Source: Paracoccus pantotrophus (GTDB lineage: Bacteria > Pseudomonadota > Alphaproteobacteria > Rhodobacterales > Rhodobacteraceae). From it: a DNA stretch of 64,000 nt. Of the stretch, positions 34,819 through 44,216 are shown in pieces; the first letter of the stretch is position 1; each line of letters begins with the position of its first letter. The position numbers were made by a program, and so were the translations under genes. The notes under the pieces are model-generated. The model did not search any database, was not told the origin of the DNA, and saw only the letters and a program-made list of their open reading frames with translations. The stretch lies in assembly GCF_008824185.1 (NCBI RefSeq), contig NZ_CP044424.1:1-64000 (forward strand), given 5' to 3'.

Positions 34819-35808
34819 TCACCCGAAATAGCGAACCCGGACAGCGTCGATGGCCACGGCGATGAATATCATCACGCCGCCGATCATGCCGACATAGAAG
34901 GAGGGGACGTTGATGATGGCCAGCCCGACCTGGATCACCGTCAACAGCAGCACGCCGCCCAGCACGCCGCGCACATTGCCGCGCCCGCCGAAGACGCTGA
35001 CGCCGCCGATGATCGGGGCCGCGATGGCATAGAGCAGATAGCTGGAGCCCTGGTTCGAGGTGATCGCCATCTGCCACGAGGCCAGCAGGAACCCCGCCAG
35101 CGCTGCGAGAAAGCCCGAGATGGTATAGGTGATGACCTTGATGCGGGCGACGCGGATCCCGGCCGAATTCGAGGCGACGGGATTGCCGCCCACCGCATAG
35201 ACCGAACGCCCGAGCACCGTGCGGTGCAGCACCACCCCCATCACCGCCAGGGCCAGCAGGAACACCACCGGCATGATCGGCCAGCCGCCCAGCGTCGCCT
35301 GCCCGATCCAGACATAGCCGTCGGAAAGATTGGTCAGCGTCTTGCCCTGCGTCAGCGCCAGCAGTGCGCCTTGCAGGATGATCATCATCGACAAGGTCTC
35401 GATCAGCGAAACCATCTTCAGCCGCGTGATGCAGAGCCCGTTGAAAAAGCCGATGAAGGTGCCCACGGCCAGCCCGACCAGCATGGCGATGAACCAGGGC
35501 AGGCCGAGGTCCGAATAGGCCAGCGCGCCCACCGCCGCCGAAAAGCCGGCATTGGCGGGGATCGACAGGTCGATCTCGGCCACAAGCAGCGGCAGGGCGA
35601 CCGCCAGTCCCAGCATGCCCAGCACCGTTGCCTGCACCATCACGTTCTGCAGGTTGAAGACGGTCAGGAAGTAGTCATTGAAGGCGCCGAAGATCACCAC
35701 CAGCGCGATCAGCCAGATCCAGACCACGTTGTGCAGCACCCAGCCCAGCACTGCGTGACCGTTCGCCTTGCCTGCGTCCTGCGCGGCATTGGCGGTTGCG
35801 TTGCTCAT
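34819..35808 (-). CDS. Ribose-type ABC transporter permease
   Basis: A roughly 330-residue RbsC/BPD_transp_2-family permease with eight to ten hydrophobic segments (WIWLIALVVIFGAFNDYFL, VLGMLGLAVALPLLVAEIDL, MLVGLAVGTFIGFFNGL). The family signature for the ATPase contact lies around GGVSVFGGRGNVRGVLGG. ATG 35808 with an upstream GGAGAA site is favoured over ATG 35838, which overlaps the ATPase stop. Inner-membrane channel of the importer with the ATPase and Tat-exported binding protein next to it. Confidence 0.9.
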   Translation of the reverse strand: MSNATANAAQDAGKANGHAVLGWVLHNVVWIWLIALVVIFGAFNDYFLTVFNLQNVMVQATVLGMLGLAVALPLLVAEIDLSIPANAGFSAAVGALAYSDLGLPWFIAMLVGLAVGTFIGFFNGLCITRLKMVSLIETLSMMIILQGALLALTQGKTLTNLSDGYVWIGQATLGGWPIMPVVFLLALAVMGVVLHRTVLGRSVYAVGGNPVASNSAGIRVARIKVITYTISGFLAALAGFLLASWQMAITSNQGSSYLLYAIAAPIIGGVSVFGGRGNVRGVLGGVLLLTVIQVGLAIINVPSFYVGMIGGVMIFIAVAIDAVRVRYFG

Positions 35809-35834
35809 TGCCGGTTCTCCTTTTCCGGGCCGCG

Positions 35835-37346
35835 TCATGCCTGCACCGAGGCGCGCAGACGCTCGACGGAGATATCCTCTCCCGTCAGGGTTTCCTTGAT
35901 GCTGCCATGGTCGAATACGCAGACGCGGTCGGCGGCGCGCACCAGTTCGTCCGTGTCGGTCGAAACGATAATGACCGAAACCCCGGTGTCGCTGAGTTCG
36001 TCGATGATGCGCAGCACGTCCTGTTTCACGCCCACGTCGATGCCGCGCGTGGGTTCGTCCACGATCAGCAGGCGCGGGTTCGTTGCCAAGACCCGACCCA
36101 GGCAGACCTTTTGCTGGTTGCCGCCGCTGAGGGTATCGACCGCATAGTCCGGGCTTGGCGCCTTGACGCCCATGGCGCCGAAATAGCGCGCGACGACGGA
36201 GGCCTCGGCCTTGCGGTCGATGAACCCCGCCCGCGACCGGGACGGCAGCGAAGACAGCGCGATATTGTCTCCGATGGACATCTGGCCCACGGCACCGTCC
36301 TTGCGGCGGTCATCCGAAAGATAGGCGATGCCCGCATCGAAGGCCGCGCGCGGGTTGGCCGGCAAGGGGCCCTCGCGCCCGCCGAGCCAGATGGTACCGC
36401 CGGCCGGGTGCAGGCCAAAGATCGCACGCGCCAGTTCCTTCGCACCCGCACCCGGCAGGCCGGTAAAACCCAGGATCTCGCCGGGGGCGATGTCCAACGC
36501 GTCGATGGACAGGTTCGTCCCGACCACGGCCCGCAGCCTGACGGCCGGCGTCTTGCCGGCATGGTCGCGGCGGCTGCGCTGGAACAGCTCCAGCCCCCGG
36601 CCCAGGACCAGTTCCGTCAGTTGCTCGGAACTGAGCGCGGCGACATTCTCGGACCCGCCAGCCAGGTTGCCGTCGCGCAACACCGACACCGCGTCGCAGA
36701 TTTCCAGGATCTCGTCGTTGTAATGCGAAATGAAGATGAAGGTGACGCCCTCGGCCTTGAGCCGGCGCATGAAGTCGAACAGCACGCGCCGGTCGGCCAC
36801 GGTCAGCGCGGCGGTGGGCTCGTCCAGGATGATGACCCTGCCACCCGAGAACATCGCGCGCAGGATGTTCAGCTTGCGCCGCGCCACCGCGTCCAGCCGG
36901 CCGGCCAGCGCAGCGCCGTCGATCCCCGATCCGGCCAGCATCCGCGCCGCATCCGCGCGCAGCTTCCTCCAGTCGACAAACCCGCCCTGCGTGGGCCAGA
37001 TGCCCAGCATCAGATTCTCGGCCGCGGTCATGTTGTCGATGATCATCGGCTCTTGCGTGACCAGGAAGACGCCGGCCTCTTCCATCGCCTTGACATCGAC
37101 ATGGTCGAGCGGCCGGCCATCCATCAGGATCCGCCCCGAGCTGGGCGTGTTCTGCCCCGAGATGATCCCCACCAGCGTGGATTTCCCGGCGCCGTTCTCG
37201 CCCAGAAGGCCGTGGATCGTGCCGCGGCGGATTTCCAGCGAGACCCCGCGCAATGCCCGGACCGGGCCATAGGTTTTCGTCACGTCCTCGATCCGCAGGA
37301 TCGCGTCGGCGGCCGTATCCATGCCCCGCGTGTCATGAATCGTCAT
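35835..37346 (-). CDS. Ribose-type ABC transporter ATP-binding protein
   Basis: A 503-residue RbsA/XylG-like protein with two nucleotide-binding domains. The first has Walker A GENGAGKST and Walker B VIILDEPTAAL. The second has a degenerate P-loop (GLPGAGAKELARAI), normal for this family, with signature LSGGNQQKVCLGR and Walker B LLIVDEPTRGID. Energises sugar import with the neighbouring permease and binding protein. Part of the leftward operon that ends with the KGSA dehydrogenase. Confidence 0.93.
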   Translation of the reverse strand: MTIHDTRGMDTAADAILRIEDVTKTYGPVRALRGVSLEIRRGTIHGLLGENGAGKSTLVGIISGQNTPSSGRILMDGRPLDHVDVKAMEEAGVFLVTQEPMIIDNMTAAENLMLGIWPTQGGFVDWRKLRADAARMLAGSGIDGAALAGRLDAVARRKLNILRAMFSGGRVIILDEPTAALTVADRRVLFDFMRRLKAEGVTFIFISHYNDEILEICDAVSVLRDGNLAGGSENVAALSSEQLTELVLGRGLELFQRSRRDHAGKTPAVRLRAVVGTNLSIDALDIAPGEILGFTGLPGAGAKELARAIFGLHPAGGTIWLGGREGPLPANPRAAFDAGIAYLSDDRRKDGAVGQMSIGDNIALSSLPSRSRAGFIDRKAEASVVARYFGAMGVKAPSPDYAVDTLSGGNQQKVCLGRVLATNPRLLIVDEPTRGIDVGVKQDVLRIIDELSDTGVSVIIVSTDTDELVRAADRVCVFDHGSIKETLTGEDISVERLRASVQA

Positions 37347-37418
37347 CGGATCCCTCCCCCAACCTCAGCAGGCAGATGCCGGAGCGCGGACCGCTCCGGC
37401 AATGATCGAACCCGGCGA

Positions 37419-38501
37419 TCAGGTATAGGGGATGCCCCAATCCTTTTCGGCCACGGCACCCCAGTGACGCGGATCGGCCGCATTCTCGCCGTTGATGACG
37501 AAGGGCGGGATGATCAGCGTCGGGCCGGTCTTGCCCTCGACGATCTCGCCCTTTTCCCAGAAGTATTTCTGGTTCTCATAGGCGCCGATCGGCACCGCCT
37601 CGCCCTTGAGCGCGTGCTTGACGATCATCTCGACCGCGATCTCGCCATAGGCGATGGGGTCTTGCGAGACGCAAGCGTCCATATAGCCCTCCTGGATCCA
37701 TTTCAGGGCGACAGGCTCGCCGTCGATATTGACGAAGATGACATGGCCGTCCTCGCCCACCTTCTTCCAGCGTCCCTTCTGCTGCAAGGCCGTGGCGATG
37801 CCGCGCGCGGGCGAATCCGAAGGCGCATGTACCGCGTCCAGATCGGGGTATTCCGACAGGGTGGACAGCGTCACCGACAGCATCTGCTCAAGCTGGCCTT
37901 CGGTCGGGCGCTCAAGATACTTGATCTCGGGATATTGCGCGAAGACGGAATCCATCCCCTCCTTGCGCAACCGCCAGGCGACCGAAGCCAGCGCGCCATA
38001 GCAGTTCAGCACCGTGCCCTTGGGACTGCCGTGCTTCTTGACCAGGCGGTCCACGATTTCCTGCGCGGCCATCACGCCGCCCTGAAAGTTGTCGAAGCTG
38101 ACGGTGATCGCGACATCGCCGCCATCGGCGGGCGTGTCGATGATGCCGACCGGGATCTTCTGGCGATTATAGCGCCGGATCGCCGACACGATGGCCTGGC
38201 TGTCGATCGGGTCCGAGATGATGGCCGAGGGTTGGGACAAGAGCAGGCTTTGCCATTGCTCAAGCTGGCGCGTATTGTCGAAATTCGCGTTGGTGGCCTG
38301 GAACTGGCCGCCGGCAGCCGCGACGGCGCGCTTGACCGCTTCCTCCTGGATCACGAAGAAATAATAGTCGAGGCTCTTGTTCGAATAAGGGATCGAAAGG
38401 GCGTTCTGCGCGAAAGCGCCCGGCCCCATCATTGCCCCCAGCCCCAGCGCCGCACCCCCCGCAAGCACATTGCGCCGGCTTACTCCGATCTGCTTAGTCA
38501 T
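37419..38501 (-). CDS. Sugar ABC transporter substrate-binding protein (Tat-exported)
   Basis: A 360-residue periplasmic binding protein of type 1 (RbsB/XylF-like). The signal has a twin-arginine motif (VSRRNVLAGGAALGLGAMMG), so it should be exported folded. The mature part has YYFFVIQEEAVKRAVAAAGG, IISDPIDSQAIVSAI and VFVNIDGEPVALKWIQEG. Ligand unknown; a pentose, pentitol or sugar acid is suggested by the genes around it. First gene of its operon, with a TGTAGT-type palindrome just upstream. Confidence 0.9.
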   Translation of the reverse strand: MTKQIGVSRRNVLAGGAALGLGAMMGPGAFAQNALSIPYSNKSLDYYFFVIQEEAVKRAVAAAGGQFQATNANFDNTRQLEQWQSLLLSQPSAIISDPIDSQAIVSAIRRYNRQKIPVGIIDTPADGGDVAITVSFDNFQGGVMAAQEIVDRLVKKHGSPKGTVLNCYGALASVAWRLRKEGMDSVFAQYPEIKYLERPTEGQLEQMLSVTLSTLSEYPDLDAVHAPSDSPARGIATALQQKGRWKKVGEDGHVIFVNIDGEPVALKWIQEGYMDACVSQDPIAYGEIAVEMIVKHALKGEAVPIGAYENQKYFWEKGEIVEGKTGPTLIIPPFVINGENAADPRHWGAVAEKDWGIPYT

Positions 38502-38527
38502 GACATCCTCCCAGATGCTGCCACTTA

Positions 38528-38542
38528 TGTAGTATTACTAGT
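38528..38542. promoter_or_regulatory. Operator-like palindrome, copy A
   Basis: TGTAGTATTACTAGT, 27 bases upstream of the binding-protein start, matches the TGTAGT-N3-ACTACA pattern found at two other operon starts in this island (44036 and 44217), with two mismatches in the right arm. Candidate site for the RpiR-family regulator at 39462. Confidence 0.6.
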
Positions 38543-38651
38543 TAGTTGCCGATTCTGTCAAGCAGCACCGCATTGGAATCCGCCCCTTGTGGACGCAATT
38601 CTCGGTAGGAACTGACAGAAATTATTGGAAAATAGCAAATTCTTCTTATGC

Positions 38652-38676
38652 CCTGCGCGAATATCGTCCGCGCAGG
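38652..38676 (+). terminator. Hairpin with T-run between rpiA and transport operon
   Basis: CCTGCGCG and CGCGCAGG form 8-bp arms around 9 bases. On the plus strand TTTTT follows at 38681. As the flanking genes run leftward, it may act as a weak terminator after rpiA or block antisense transcription. Confidence 0.45.
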
Positions 38677-38708
38677 CGCATTTTTCACGGAACTGAAGTT
38701 TTACTAGG

Positions 38709-39416
38709 TCAACGCATCGTTACATAGGATGAGCCGTCGAAGCAGCCCACGACCATCCCCGCGGCCTCGCGGGTGAAAAGACCGTTCTCGACCACGCCGG
38801 GAATGCGGTTCAGTTCGATCTCCATGGGAGCCGGATCGTTGATCACCGGGCCGCAATGGCAATCGAGGATGAAATTGCCGCTATCCGTGACCACCGGCTG
38901 GCCGTCGCGCATCCGCCGCTCGATCCGGGCGTTTTCGATGCCATGCTGCGCAAGGGTGCGCGCCACCATGCGCTCGGTCTGCTTCCAGGCGAATTGCACC
39001 ACCTCGACCGGCAGCGGAAATTTGCCCAGGCAATCGACGATCTTGGTCTCGTCGGTGACGCAGATCATCCGCTTCGAGGCATGGGCGACGATCTTTTCCC
39101 ACAAAAGGCAGGCGCCGCCGCCCTTGATCATGTTGAAGCTGCGGTCGATCTCGTCCGGGCCGTCCACGGTCAGGTCCAACTCGCCGATGTCGTTCGGGTC
39201 GGTGATCTCGATCCCGACCTCGCGCGCCACGTCGATGGTCGAGCGCGAGGTGGTGGTGCAGGTCAGCTTCAGCCCTTCGGCGACATGCTTGCCCAGCTCG
39301 CGCACGAAGAAATGCGACGTGGTCCCCGAGCCAAGGCCCAGCTTCATCCCGTCATGGATGAAGTCCTGGATCACGCGGCGGCCCGCGAGTTTCTTGGCTT
39401 CGTCCTGCTGGCTCAT
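38709..39416 (-). CDS. rpiA: Ribose-5-phosphate isomerase A
   Basis: A 235-residue RpiA interconverting ribose 5-phosphate and ribulose 5-phosphate. Family motifs: KLGLGSGTTSHFFVRELG, TVDGPDEIDRSFNMIKGGG, LLWEKIVAHASKRM, and PLPVEVVQFAW. Length and motifs are normal. Being inside a catabolic island downstream of an RpiR-family regulator, FGGY kinase and HAD phosphatase, it is likely a pathway-dedicated isomerase feeding pentose phosphates rather than the housekeeping copy. Confidence 0.95.
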   Translation of the reverse strand: MSQQDEAKKLAGRRVIQDFIHDGMKLGLGSGTTSHFFVRELGKHVAEGLKLTCTTTSRSTIDVAREVGIEITDPNDIGELDLTVDGPDEIDRSFNMIKGGGACLLWEKIVAHASKRMICVTDETKIVDCLGKFPLPVEVVQFAWKQTERMVARTLAQHGIENARIERRMRDGQPVVTDSGNFILDCHCGPVINDPAPMEIELNRIPGVVENGLFTREAAGMVVGCFDGSSYVTMR

Positions 39417-39461
39417 TCTCTTCTCCTCCGGCGCGGGTTTCGTCGCGCTGCTTCAAGGGTT

Positions 39462-40301
39462 TCAGATCTTGTCGGTCTGCCAGCTATCCAGCGCGGGAAG
39501 CTGGTCAGGGAACTCGCTGCCGCTGGCGATGGCGATGGCAGTCACCAGCATGTTGGTGACCAGATGGTGGTTCAGCCGCGAGGCCAGGGGCGTCATCAGT
39601 TCGGTCCGGTCATAGGGCAGCACCGCGATGACCGCGTCCGAGACCCGTGCCAGCGGACTGTCGCCAGCCGCGACCGCGACCACGCGGGCACCGCCGGCCC
39701 GGGCGGCCGTGGCGACCTCGACCATCTGCTTGGTATGGCCGGATTGCGAAAAGATCAGCGCGACATCGCCGGGGCGTGCGCTTTCCGCGTGCATCCATTG
39801 CCGTTGCTTGCCCAACAGCGCCTGGCAGCGCATCCCCAGACGCTGGAACTTGTGCTCGGCATCCAGCGCGTTCACCTCGGAAATGCCGGTGGCGTAGATG
39901 CCCGTCCAGCTTGCCGCCTGCAAAAGCTGCGCGCCCTCGGCCACCTGCTCGGGGTCCAGATCCTCGGCCAGGCGCTGGACCGCATTCAGCGAATTGCGGC
40001 AGGTCTTGCGGACGATATTGCCGATGCTGTCCTGCGGGGTGATTTGCTCATACGCGAAGGGTGCCGAAGGCACGAGGCTTTGCGCCAGGTTGAGCTTGAA
40101 ATCCTGATAGCCGTCAAAGCCGAACCGGCGACAGAAGCGCATGATCGTCGGATCGCTGACCGAACACAGTTCGGACAGCCGTGCCATGCTCATATGGATC
40201 ACTTCCGACGGTGCGGTGCCGACATAATCGGCCACCCGCCGCTCGGCCGGGCGCATCTCTTCGCGTTCGTGCAGGATTCGTTGCAGCAGGCTGACGGTCA
40301 T
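39462..40301 (-). CDS. RpiR/MurR-family transcriptional regulator
   Basis: A 279-residue regulator with an N-terminal HTH_6 domain (MRPAERRVADYVGTAPSEVI, ARLSELCSVSDPTIMRFCRR) and a C-terminal SIS sugar-phosphate isomerase-like domain (IYATGISEVNALDAEHKFQR, ALIFSQSGHTKQMVEVA). Such proteins sense phosphosugars. Its gene is 45 bases upstream of rpiA in the same operon. The palindromes at 38528, 44036 and 44217 are the best candidate operators, so it would control the whole island. Confidence 0.92.
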   Translation of the reverse strand: MTVSLLQRILHEREEMRPAERRVADYVGTAPSEVIHMSMARLSELCSVSDPTIMRFCRRFGFDGYQDFKLNLAQSLVPSAPFAYEQITPQDSIGNIVRKTCRNSLNAVQRLAEDLDPEQVAEGAQLLQAASWTGIYATGISEVNALDAEHKFQRLGMRCQALLGKQRQWMHAESARPGDVALIFSQSGHTKQMVEVATAARAGGARVVAVAAGDSPLARVSDAVIAVLPYDRTELMTPLASRLNHHLVTNMLVTAIAIASGSEFPDQLPALDSWQTDKI

Positions 40302-40317
40302 GGCTTTCTCCTGGCCG

Positions 40318-40989
40318 CTATCCTGCGGCGGTGGCTTTCCGTTCGTGCTGCAACAAATCCGCCAGACGGGTCAACCTGTGGCCGGCGGCGACTTCGACCC
40401 CGGCGCCACCGCCCCATGGCACGGCATAGAACGGCACCGCCGCTGCCTTGGCCGTAGCCTGATCGACCGGCGTGTCGCCGACATAGGCCCAGGTGCCGGG
40501 CTGAAGCTCCATCGCCTCGGCCACCGCCATCAGGTGGCGGGCATCGGGCTTGCAGGCCGGGACCGCATCCGCCCCCACCGCTGCATCGAACAGATGGGCC
40601 AGGCCGAGCTGTTCCAGCACCTTGCCCGTCACGGCATGGTTCTTGTTGGTGCAGATGCCAAGCCGCAGCCCGGCAGCGCGCAAAGCCGCAAGATCCTCGG
40701 GGACGTGATCGAAGAATCGGGTCCGGCCGGCCGGATCGTCCAGATAGGCGTGCAAATAGCCCTGAAACGCATGCTCGACTGCCGCATCATCATAAGGAAT
40801 GCCCTGGTCGTCGAGAATGTCGGTGATCAGGCGGCGGGGGCCGTTGCCGATGAATTGCTCGACATAGCGGGGATCGAGCTGGGGCCAGCCGTTGCCCCGG
40901 AAACCCACGTTCAACGCCGCGGCGATATCGGGGGCGCTGTCGATCAGCGTTCCGTCCAGGTCGAAAATGAACGCGGAATAGGCGGACAT
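40318..40989 (-). CDS. HAD-family phosphatase (phosphoglycolate phosphatase-like)
   Basis: A 223-residue HAD hydrolase. Motif I is FIFDLDGTLIDSAPDIAAAL, motif II LGICTNKN, and motifs III/IV lie in CKPDARHL and YVGDTPVDQATAKAA. Cap type matches Gph-like phosphatases. Substrate unknown. Between the kinase and regulator genes in one operon, it may dephosphorylate a sugar phosphate or phosphoglycolate made by the pathway. Confidence 0.9.
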   Translation of the reverse strand: MSAYSAFIFDLDGTLIDSAPDIAAALNVGFRGNGWPQLDPRYVEQFIGNGPRRLITDILDDQGIPYDDAAVEHAFQGYLHAYLDDPAGRTRFFDHVPEDLAALRAAGLRLGICTNKNHAVTGKVLEQLGLAHLFDAAVGADAVPACKPDARHLMAVAEAMELQPGTWAYVGDTPVDQATAKAAAVPFYAVPWGGGAGVEVAAGHRLTRLADLLQHERKATAAG

Positions 40990-41007
40990 GAAAGCGGGCT
41001 CCTGCGG

Positions 41008-42513
41008 TTATTGATCGAAAATGGCATCGCCGAGTGCGGCGAAGCTGTCGCTCAGCGCCGGGTAGAGCGAGCAATAGATCTCATGCGCGCGCGCATGGAC
41101 GTGGGCAGCAGCGGGATCGGGCGACTCGCGCGTCAGGTCGCGGCAGCATCGCGCAGCGGTGGCCGCGTCCGGCCAGACTCCCACGGCCAGCCCCGCCACC
41201 AGCGCCGCGCCGAAGGCCGCGCCCTCGGCCGCACCTTCGGTGGTCACCACGTCGCAATCGAACATGTCCGCCTGGATCTGGCGCCACAGCGCCGAGCGCG
41301 CCCCTCCGCCCGAAGCCTTGACGATGCGCCCGTCGATTCCCATCGGCCGCATCAGGGCGTGCATGTCGGCAAAGGCATGCACCACGCCTTCCATCAGGGC
41401 GCGGGTCAGGTCCGCCCGGCGGTGCCGGGCAGTCAGCCCGATGAAGGCCCCGCGCGCCGAAGGATCGGGATGCGGGCAGCGTTCCCCGTTCAGATAGGGC
41501 AGAAACAGCAGGCCCCGCGCGCCGGCAGGGCTTTCGGCCGCCTCGGCCACCAGTTGCTCGAACGGCGGCGCATCGGCGCAAAGCGTATCGCGATACCAGC
41601 CCATCGCGCCGCCCGCATTCAGCGACACGCCCATGCAATGCCACTTGTCGGCGGCGACATTGCAGAACACCTGCAACTTGCCGTCGGGGTTGTCCTGCGG
41701 CACATCCAGCGCCGCGGCCAGTATCCCTGCCGTGCCGATGGTGGTCTGCAGCTCGCCCGGCGCGATCACGCCCGAGCCGATGGTCTGGATCACGCTGTCG
41801 CCGCCGCCGCCCGCGACGGGCACCCCTTCGGGCAGGCCGAACAGCGCCGCGCCCTTGGCGGAGATCCGGCCGGTAATCTCCTGCGATTCAAAGACCGGGG
41901 GCAGCAGCGCCGGGTCGATTCCAGCGGTTTCGATCAGCCCCGCCGCCCATTGCCGGCGGCGCACGTCGAAAAACCCGGTTCCCGAGGCGTCCGAGACCTC
42001 GCTGGCCACCTCGCCGGTCAGACGCAGGCGCAGATAATCCTTGGGGTTCAGCATCAGGGCCATGCGCGCGAACAACTCGGGCTCATGGTTGCGCATCCAC
42101 AGGATCTTGCCGCCGGTATAGCCGACCAGCATCCGGTTGTTGGTGGCGGCGAGCAACCCTTCCAGCCCGCCAGCCGCCTCGGTCAGCGCCGCGCATTCGG
42201 CGCCGTTGCGCTGGTCGTTCCACAGGATTGCCGGGCGCAGCACCCGATGATCCGCGTCCAGCGGCGTCAGCCCGTGCATCTGGCCCGACAGGCCGACGCA
42301 AAGGATCTCGACCCCCGGCGCCTTGGCCAGCGCCCCGGCCACGGCCTTGCGCGCGCCCTCGATCCACAATTCGGGATCCTGCTCGGTCCAGCCCGGACGC
42401 GGCTGCGACAGCGGATAGGTCGCGGTATCCGCCGCGATCACCGCGCCGTTGGTGCCGATCAGCAGCGCCTTGCACCCCGAGGTGCCGATGTCGATGCCCA
42501 GGAGCGCCTGCAT
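41008..42513 (-). CDS. xylB: FGGY-family carbohydrate kinase (xylulokinase-like)
   Basis: A 501-residue kinase. The N-terminal ATPase fold starts LLGIDIGTSGCKALLI; the substrate-side region contains VGLSGQMHGLTPLDADHRVL, as in xylulokinases, and the second FGGY domain has GLLFLPYLNGERCPHPDP and VKASGGGARSALWRQIQ. It should phosphorylate a ketopentose such as D-xylulose or a related ketose. It starts 3 bases after the ALDH stop, so it is co-transcribed. Exact substrate uncertain; the SDR at 46370 may supply it. Confidence 0.9.
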   Translation of the reverse strand: MQALLGIDIGTSGCKALLIGTNGAVIAADTATYPLSQPRPGWTEQDPELWIEGARKAVAGALAKAPGVEILCVGLSGQMHGLTPLDADHRVLRPAILWNDQRNGAECAALTEAAGGLEGLLAATNNRMLVGYTGGKILWMRNHEPELFARMALMLNPKDYLRLRLTGEVASEVSDASGTGFFDVRRRQWAAGLIETAGIDPALLPPVFESQEITGRISAKGAALFGLPEGVPVAGGGGDSVIQTIGSGVIAPGELQTTIGTAGILAAALDVPQDNPDGKLQVFCNVAADKWHCMGVSLNAGGAMGWYRDTLCADAPPFEQLVAEAAESPAGARGLLFLPYLNGERCPHPDPSARGAFIGLTARHRRADLTRALMEGVVHAFADMHALMRPMGIDGRIVKASGGGARSALWRQIQADMFDCDVVTTEGAAEGAAFGAALVAGLAVGVWPDAATAARCCRDLTRESPDPAAAHVHARAHEIYCSLYPALSDSFAALGDAIFDQ

Positions 42514-42516
42514 GGC

Positions 42517-43998
42517 TCAGGCCCCGACGCCGTGATGCAGCCGGACATGCTTGAAGTTGAAGTATTCCAGCAACCCCTCGCGCCCATGCTCATAGCCGAC
42601 GCCGCTTTGCTTGCGGCCGCCATAGGGGGCGTTCATGATCCCGGCATCGACATTGTTGATCGCCACATTGCCGTAATCCAGCCCTGCCGACAGGGCGTGG
42701 ATCTCGGTCAGATCACGGGCATAGACGTAAGAGGCCAGCCCATAGGGCGTGTCGTTCGCCAATTCGACGGCCTCGGTCAAGTCGTCATAAACCGCGACGC
42801 CGACCAGCGGGCCAAAGGTCTCCTCGGTCATCACCAGCATCTCATGCGTGCAATCGGCGACCACGGTCGGACGGAAGAAATGCCCCTTGGCATATTCCGC
42901 GCCCTCGGGCGCCTTGCCGCCCGCGATGAGCCGCGCGCCTCGGGCCAGCGCGTCCTCAAGATGGGTCCGCGTCTTGGCCAGCGGTTCGGCCGAGGCCATG
43001 GCACCCAGATCCGCCGCCGGATGCGTCAACCCGTCATGCACGCTGAGCGCATCCGCCGCCTGGCCCAACCCGGCCAGGAATTCCTCATAGACCGAGCGGT
43101 GGACATAGATCCGGTTGATGGCGATGCAGATCTGGCCGCAATTGCGGAAGCTGCGCCGGGCGGCGCCCTTGACCGCCGCCGCGACATCTGCGCTGGCGGT
43201 CACGATCATCGGACAATTGCCCCCCAGCTCCAGCGACATCCGCTTTACCTGCGGACAGCTTTGCTGGATATGCAGGCCGACCGCGCTGGAGCCGGTAAAG
43301 GCGATCTTGTCCACCTGCGGATGCTCGACCAGCGCCTGCCCGACCTGCGAGCCCTTGCCCGTCAGCACGTTGACGACGCCCGCGGGAATCCCGGCCTCAA
43401 GGCATTTTTCGGCGATGGCCAGCGCGGTGAAAGGCGTGATCTCGGCCGGCTTGATGACGATGGTGCAGCCCGAAGCGAGGCTGGCGCAGAGCTTCCAGCC
43501 CACCAATTCCGCCGGATAGTTCCAGGGCGTGATCGCGCCCACGACGCCGATGGGTTCGCGCACCACGAGGCTTTGAAAGCCGGGCTGGTCGTTCGGAACG
43601 ATCTCGCCATGCACGCGGGTCGCCTCTTCGGCATAAAAATGGCAGGCCTCGGCCAGCTTCAGGATCTCGCCCCTGGCCTCGTTGACCGGCTTGCCCTGCT
43701 CGGCGGTCATGATCTGCGCCATGCTTGGCGCATCGGCGGCGATCAGGTCGCCCAGTCGGTGCAGTGCCGCGGCACGCGTCTTGGGCAATTCCGCGGCCCA
43801 GGGACGAAAGGCCCGGCGCGCGGCCTGCACGGCGGCCTCGATCTCGGCGTCGGTGGCGGCGGCGATATGGCCGATGACCTGGCCAGTCGCCGGATTTTCC
43901 ACCGGCAGAGGGTCGCCCGCGCCAGGGCGGAACGCGCCATTGATGAAGAGCATGCCGTCCAGCCGGCCAATCGCTTCCAGAATGGATTGTTCTGTCAT
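42517..43998 (-). CDS. NAD(P)-dependent aldehyde dehydrogenase
   Basis: A 493-residue ALDH of the succinate-semialdehyde/aldose type: NPATGQVIGHIAAATDAEIE, PIGVVGAITPWNYPAELVGW, FTGSSAVGLHIQQ, catalytic Glu in LELGGNCPMIV, catalytic Cys in RNCGQICIAINRIYVH. ATG 43998 with the GGGAGG site upstream is preferred to a longer frame. First gene of the leftward operon with the kinase, HAD, regulator and rpiA, diverging from the FAH-type gene. It could oxidise glycolaldehyde, a sugar aldehyde or a semialdehyde; the substrate is not shown by sequence. Confidence 0.9.
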   Translation of the reverse strand: MTEQSILEAIGRLDGMLFINGAFRPGAGDPLPVENPATGQVIGHIAAATDAEIEAAVQAARRAFRPWAAELPKTRAAALHRLGDLIAADAPSMAQIMTAEQGKPVNEARGEILKLAEACHFYAEEATRVHGEIVPNDQPGFQSLVVREPIGVVGAITPWNYPAELVGWKLCASLASGCTIVIKPAEITPFTALAIAEKCLEAGIPAGVVNVLTGKGSQVGQALVEHPQVDKIAFTGSSAVGLHIQQSCPQVKRMSLELGGNCPMIVTASADVAAAVKGAARRSFRNCGQICIAINRIYVHRSVYEEFLAGLGQAADALSVHDGLTHPAADLGAMASAEPLAKTRTHLEDALARGARLIAGGKAPEGAEYAKGHFFRPTVVADCTHEMLVMTEETFGPLVGVAVYDDLTEAVELANDTPYGLASYVYARDLTEIHALSAGLDYGNVAINNVDAGIMNAPYGGRKQSGVGYEHGREGLLEYFNFKHVRLHHGVGA

Positions 43999-44035
43999 GG
44001 TTTTGGCACCTCCCTGCGTCCTCATGGCGCCAAAA

Positions 44036-44050
44036 TATAGCATAACTACA
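44036..44050. promoter_or_regulatory. Operator-like palindrome, copy B
   Basis: TATAGCATAACTACA, read on the other strand as TGTAGT-TAT-GCTATA, 38 bases upstream of the leftward aldehyde dehydrogenase start. One intact half-site and one degenerate half of the TGTAGT-N3-ACTACA pattern. Confidence 0.55.
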
Positions 44051-44216
44051 TTCTGGCAAGAGGGATTGTTGAGGGTCGCCAGTGGCGGATGCGCGGATTG
44101 GCCAATGATTTTCCCTATATCGATGTTTTCATGATTAAATTGGAATCCTTGCTGGTGGCGAGAAAATTTCTGCCACCATTCCGCATCAACCTCCTTGACG
44201 GGAATCCATCCTCAAA

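Noticed and set aside
33406..36147. A 913-codon plus-strand open frame and a 939-codon one at 35796-38615
   Set aside because: Both run antisense to aldehyde dehydrogenase and ABC transporter genes and show no domain; composition is that of reverse frames.
40300..44040. A 1246-codon open frame on the plus strand
   Set aside because: It is antisense to five well-recognised genes (RpiR regulator, HAD, FGGY kinase, ALDH); its Arg/His/Gly-rich translation is typical of the shadow frame of GC-rich DNA.
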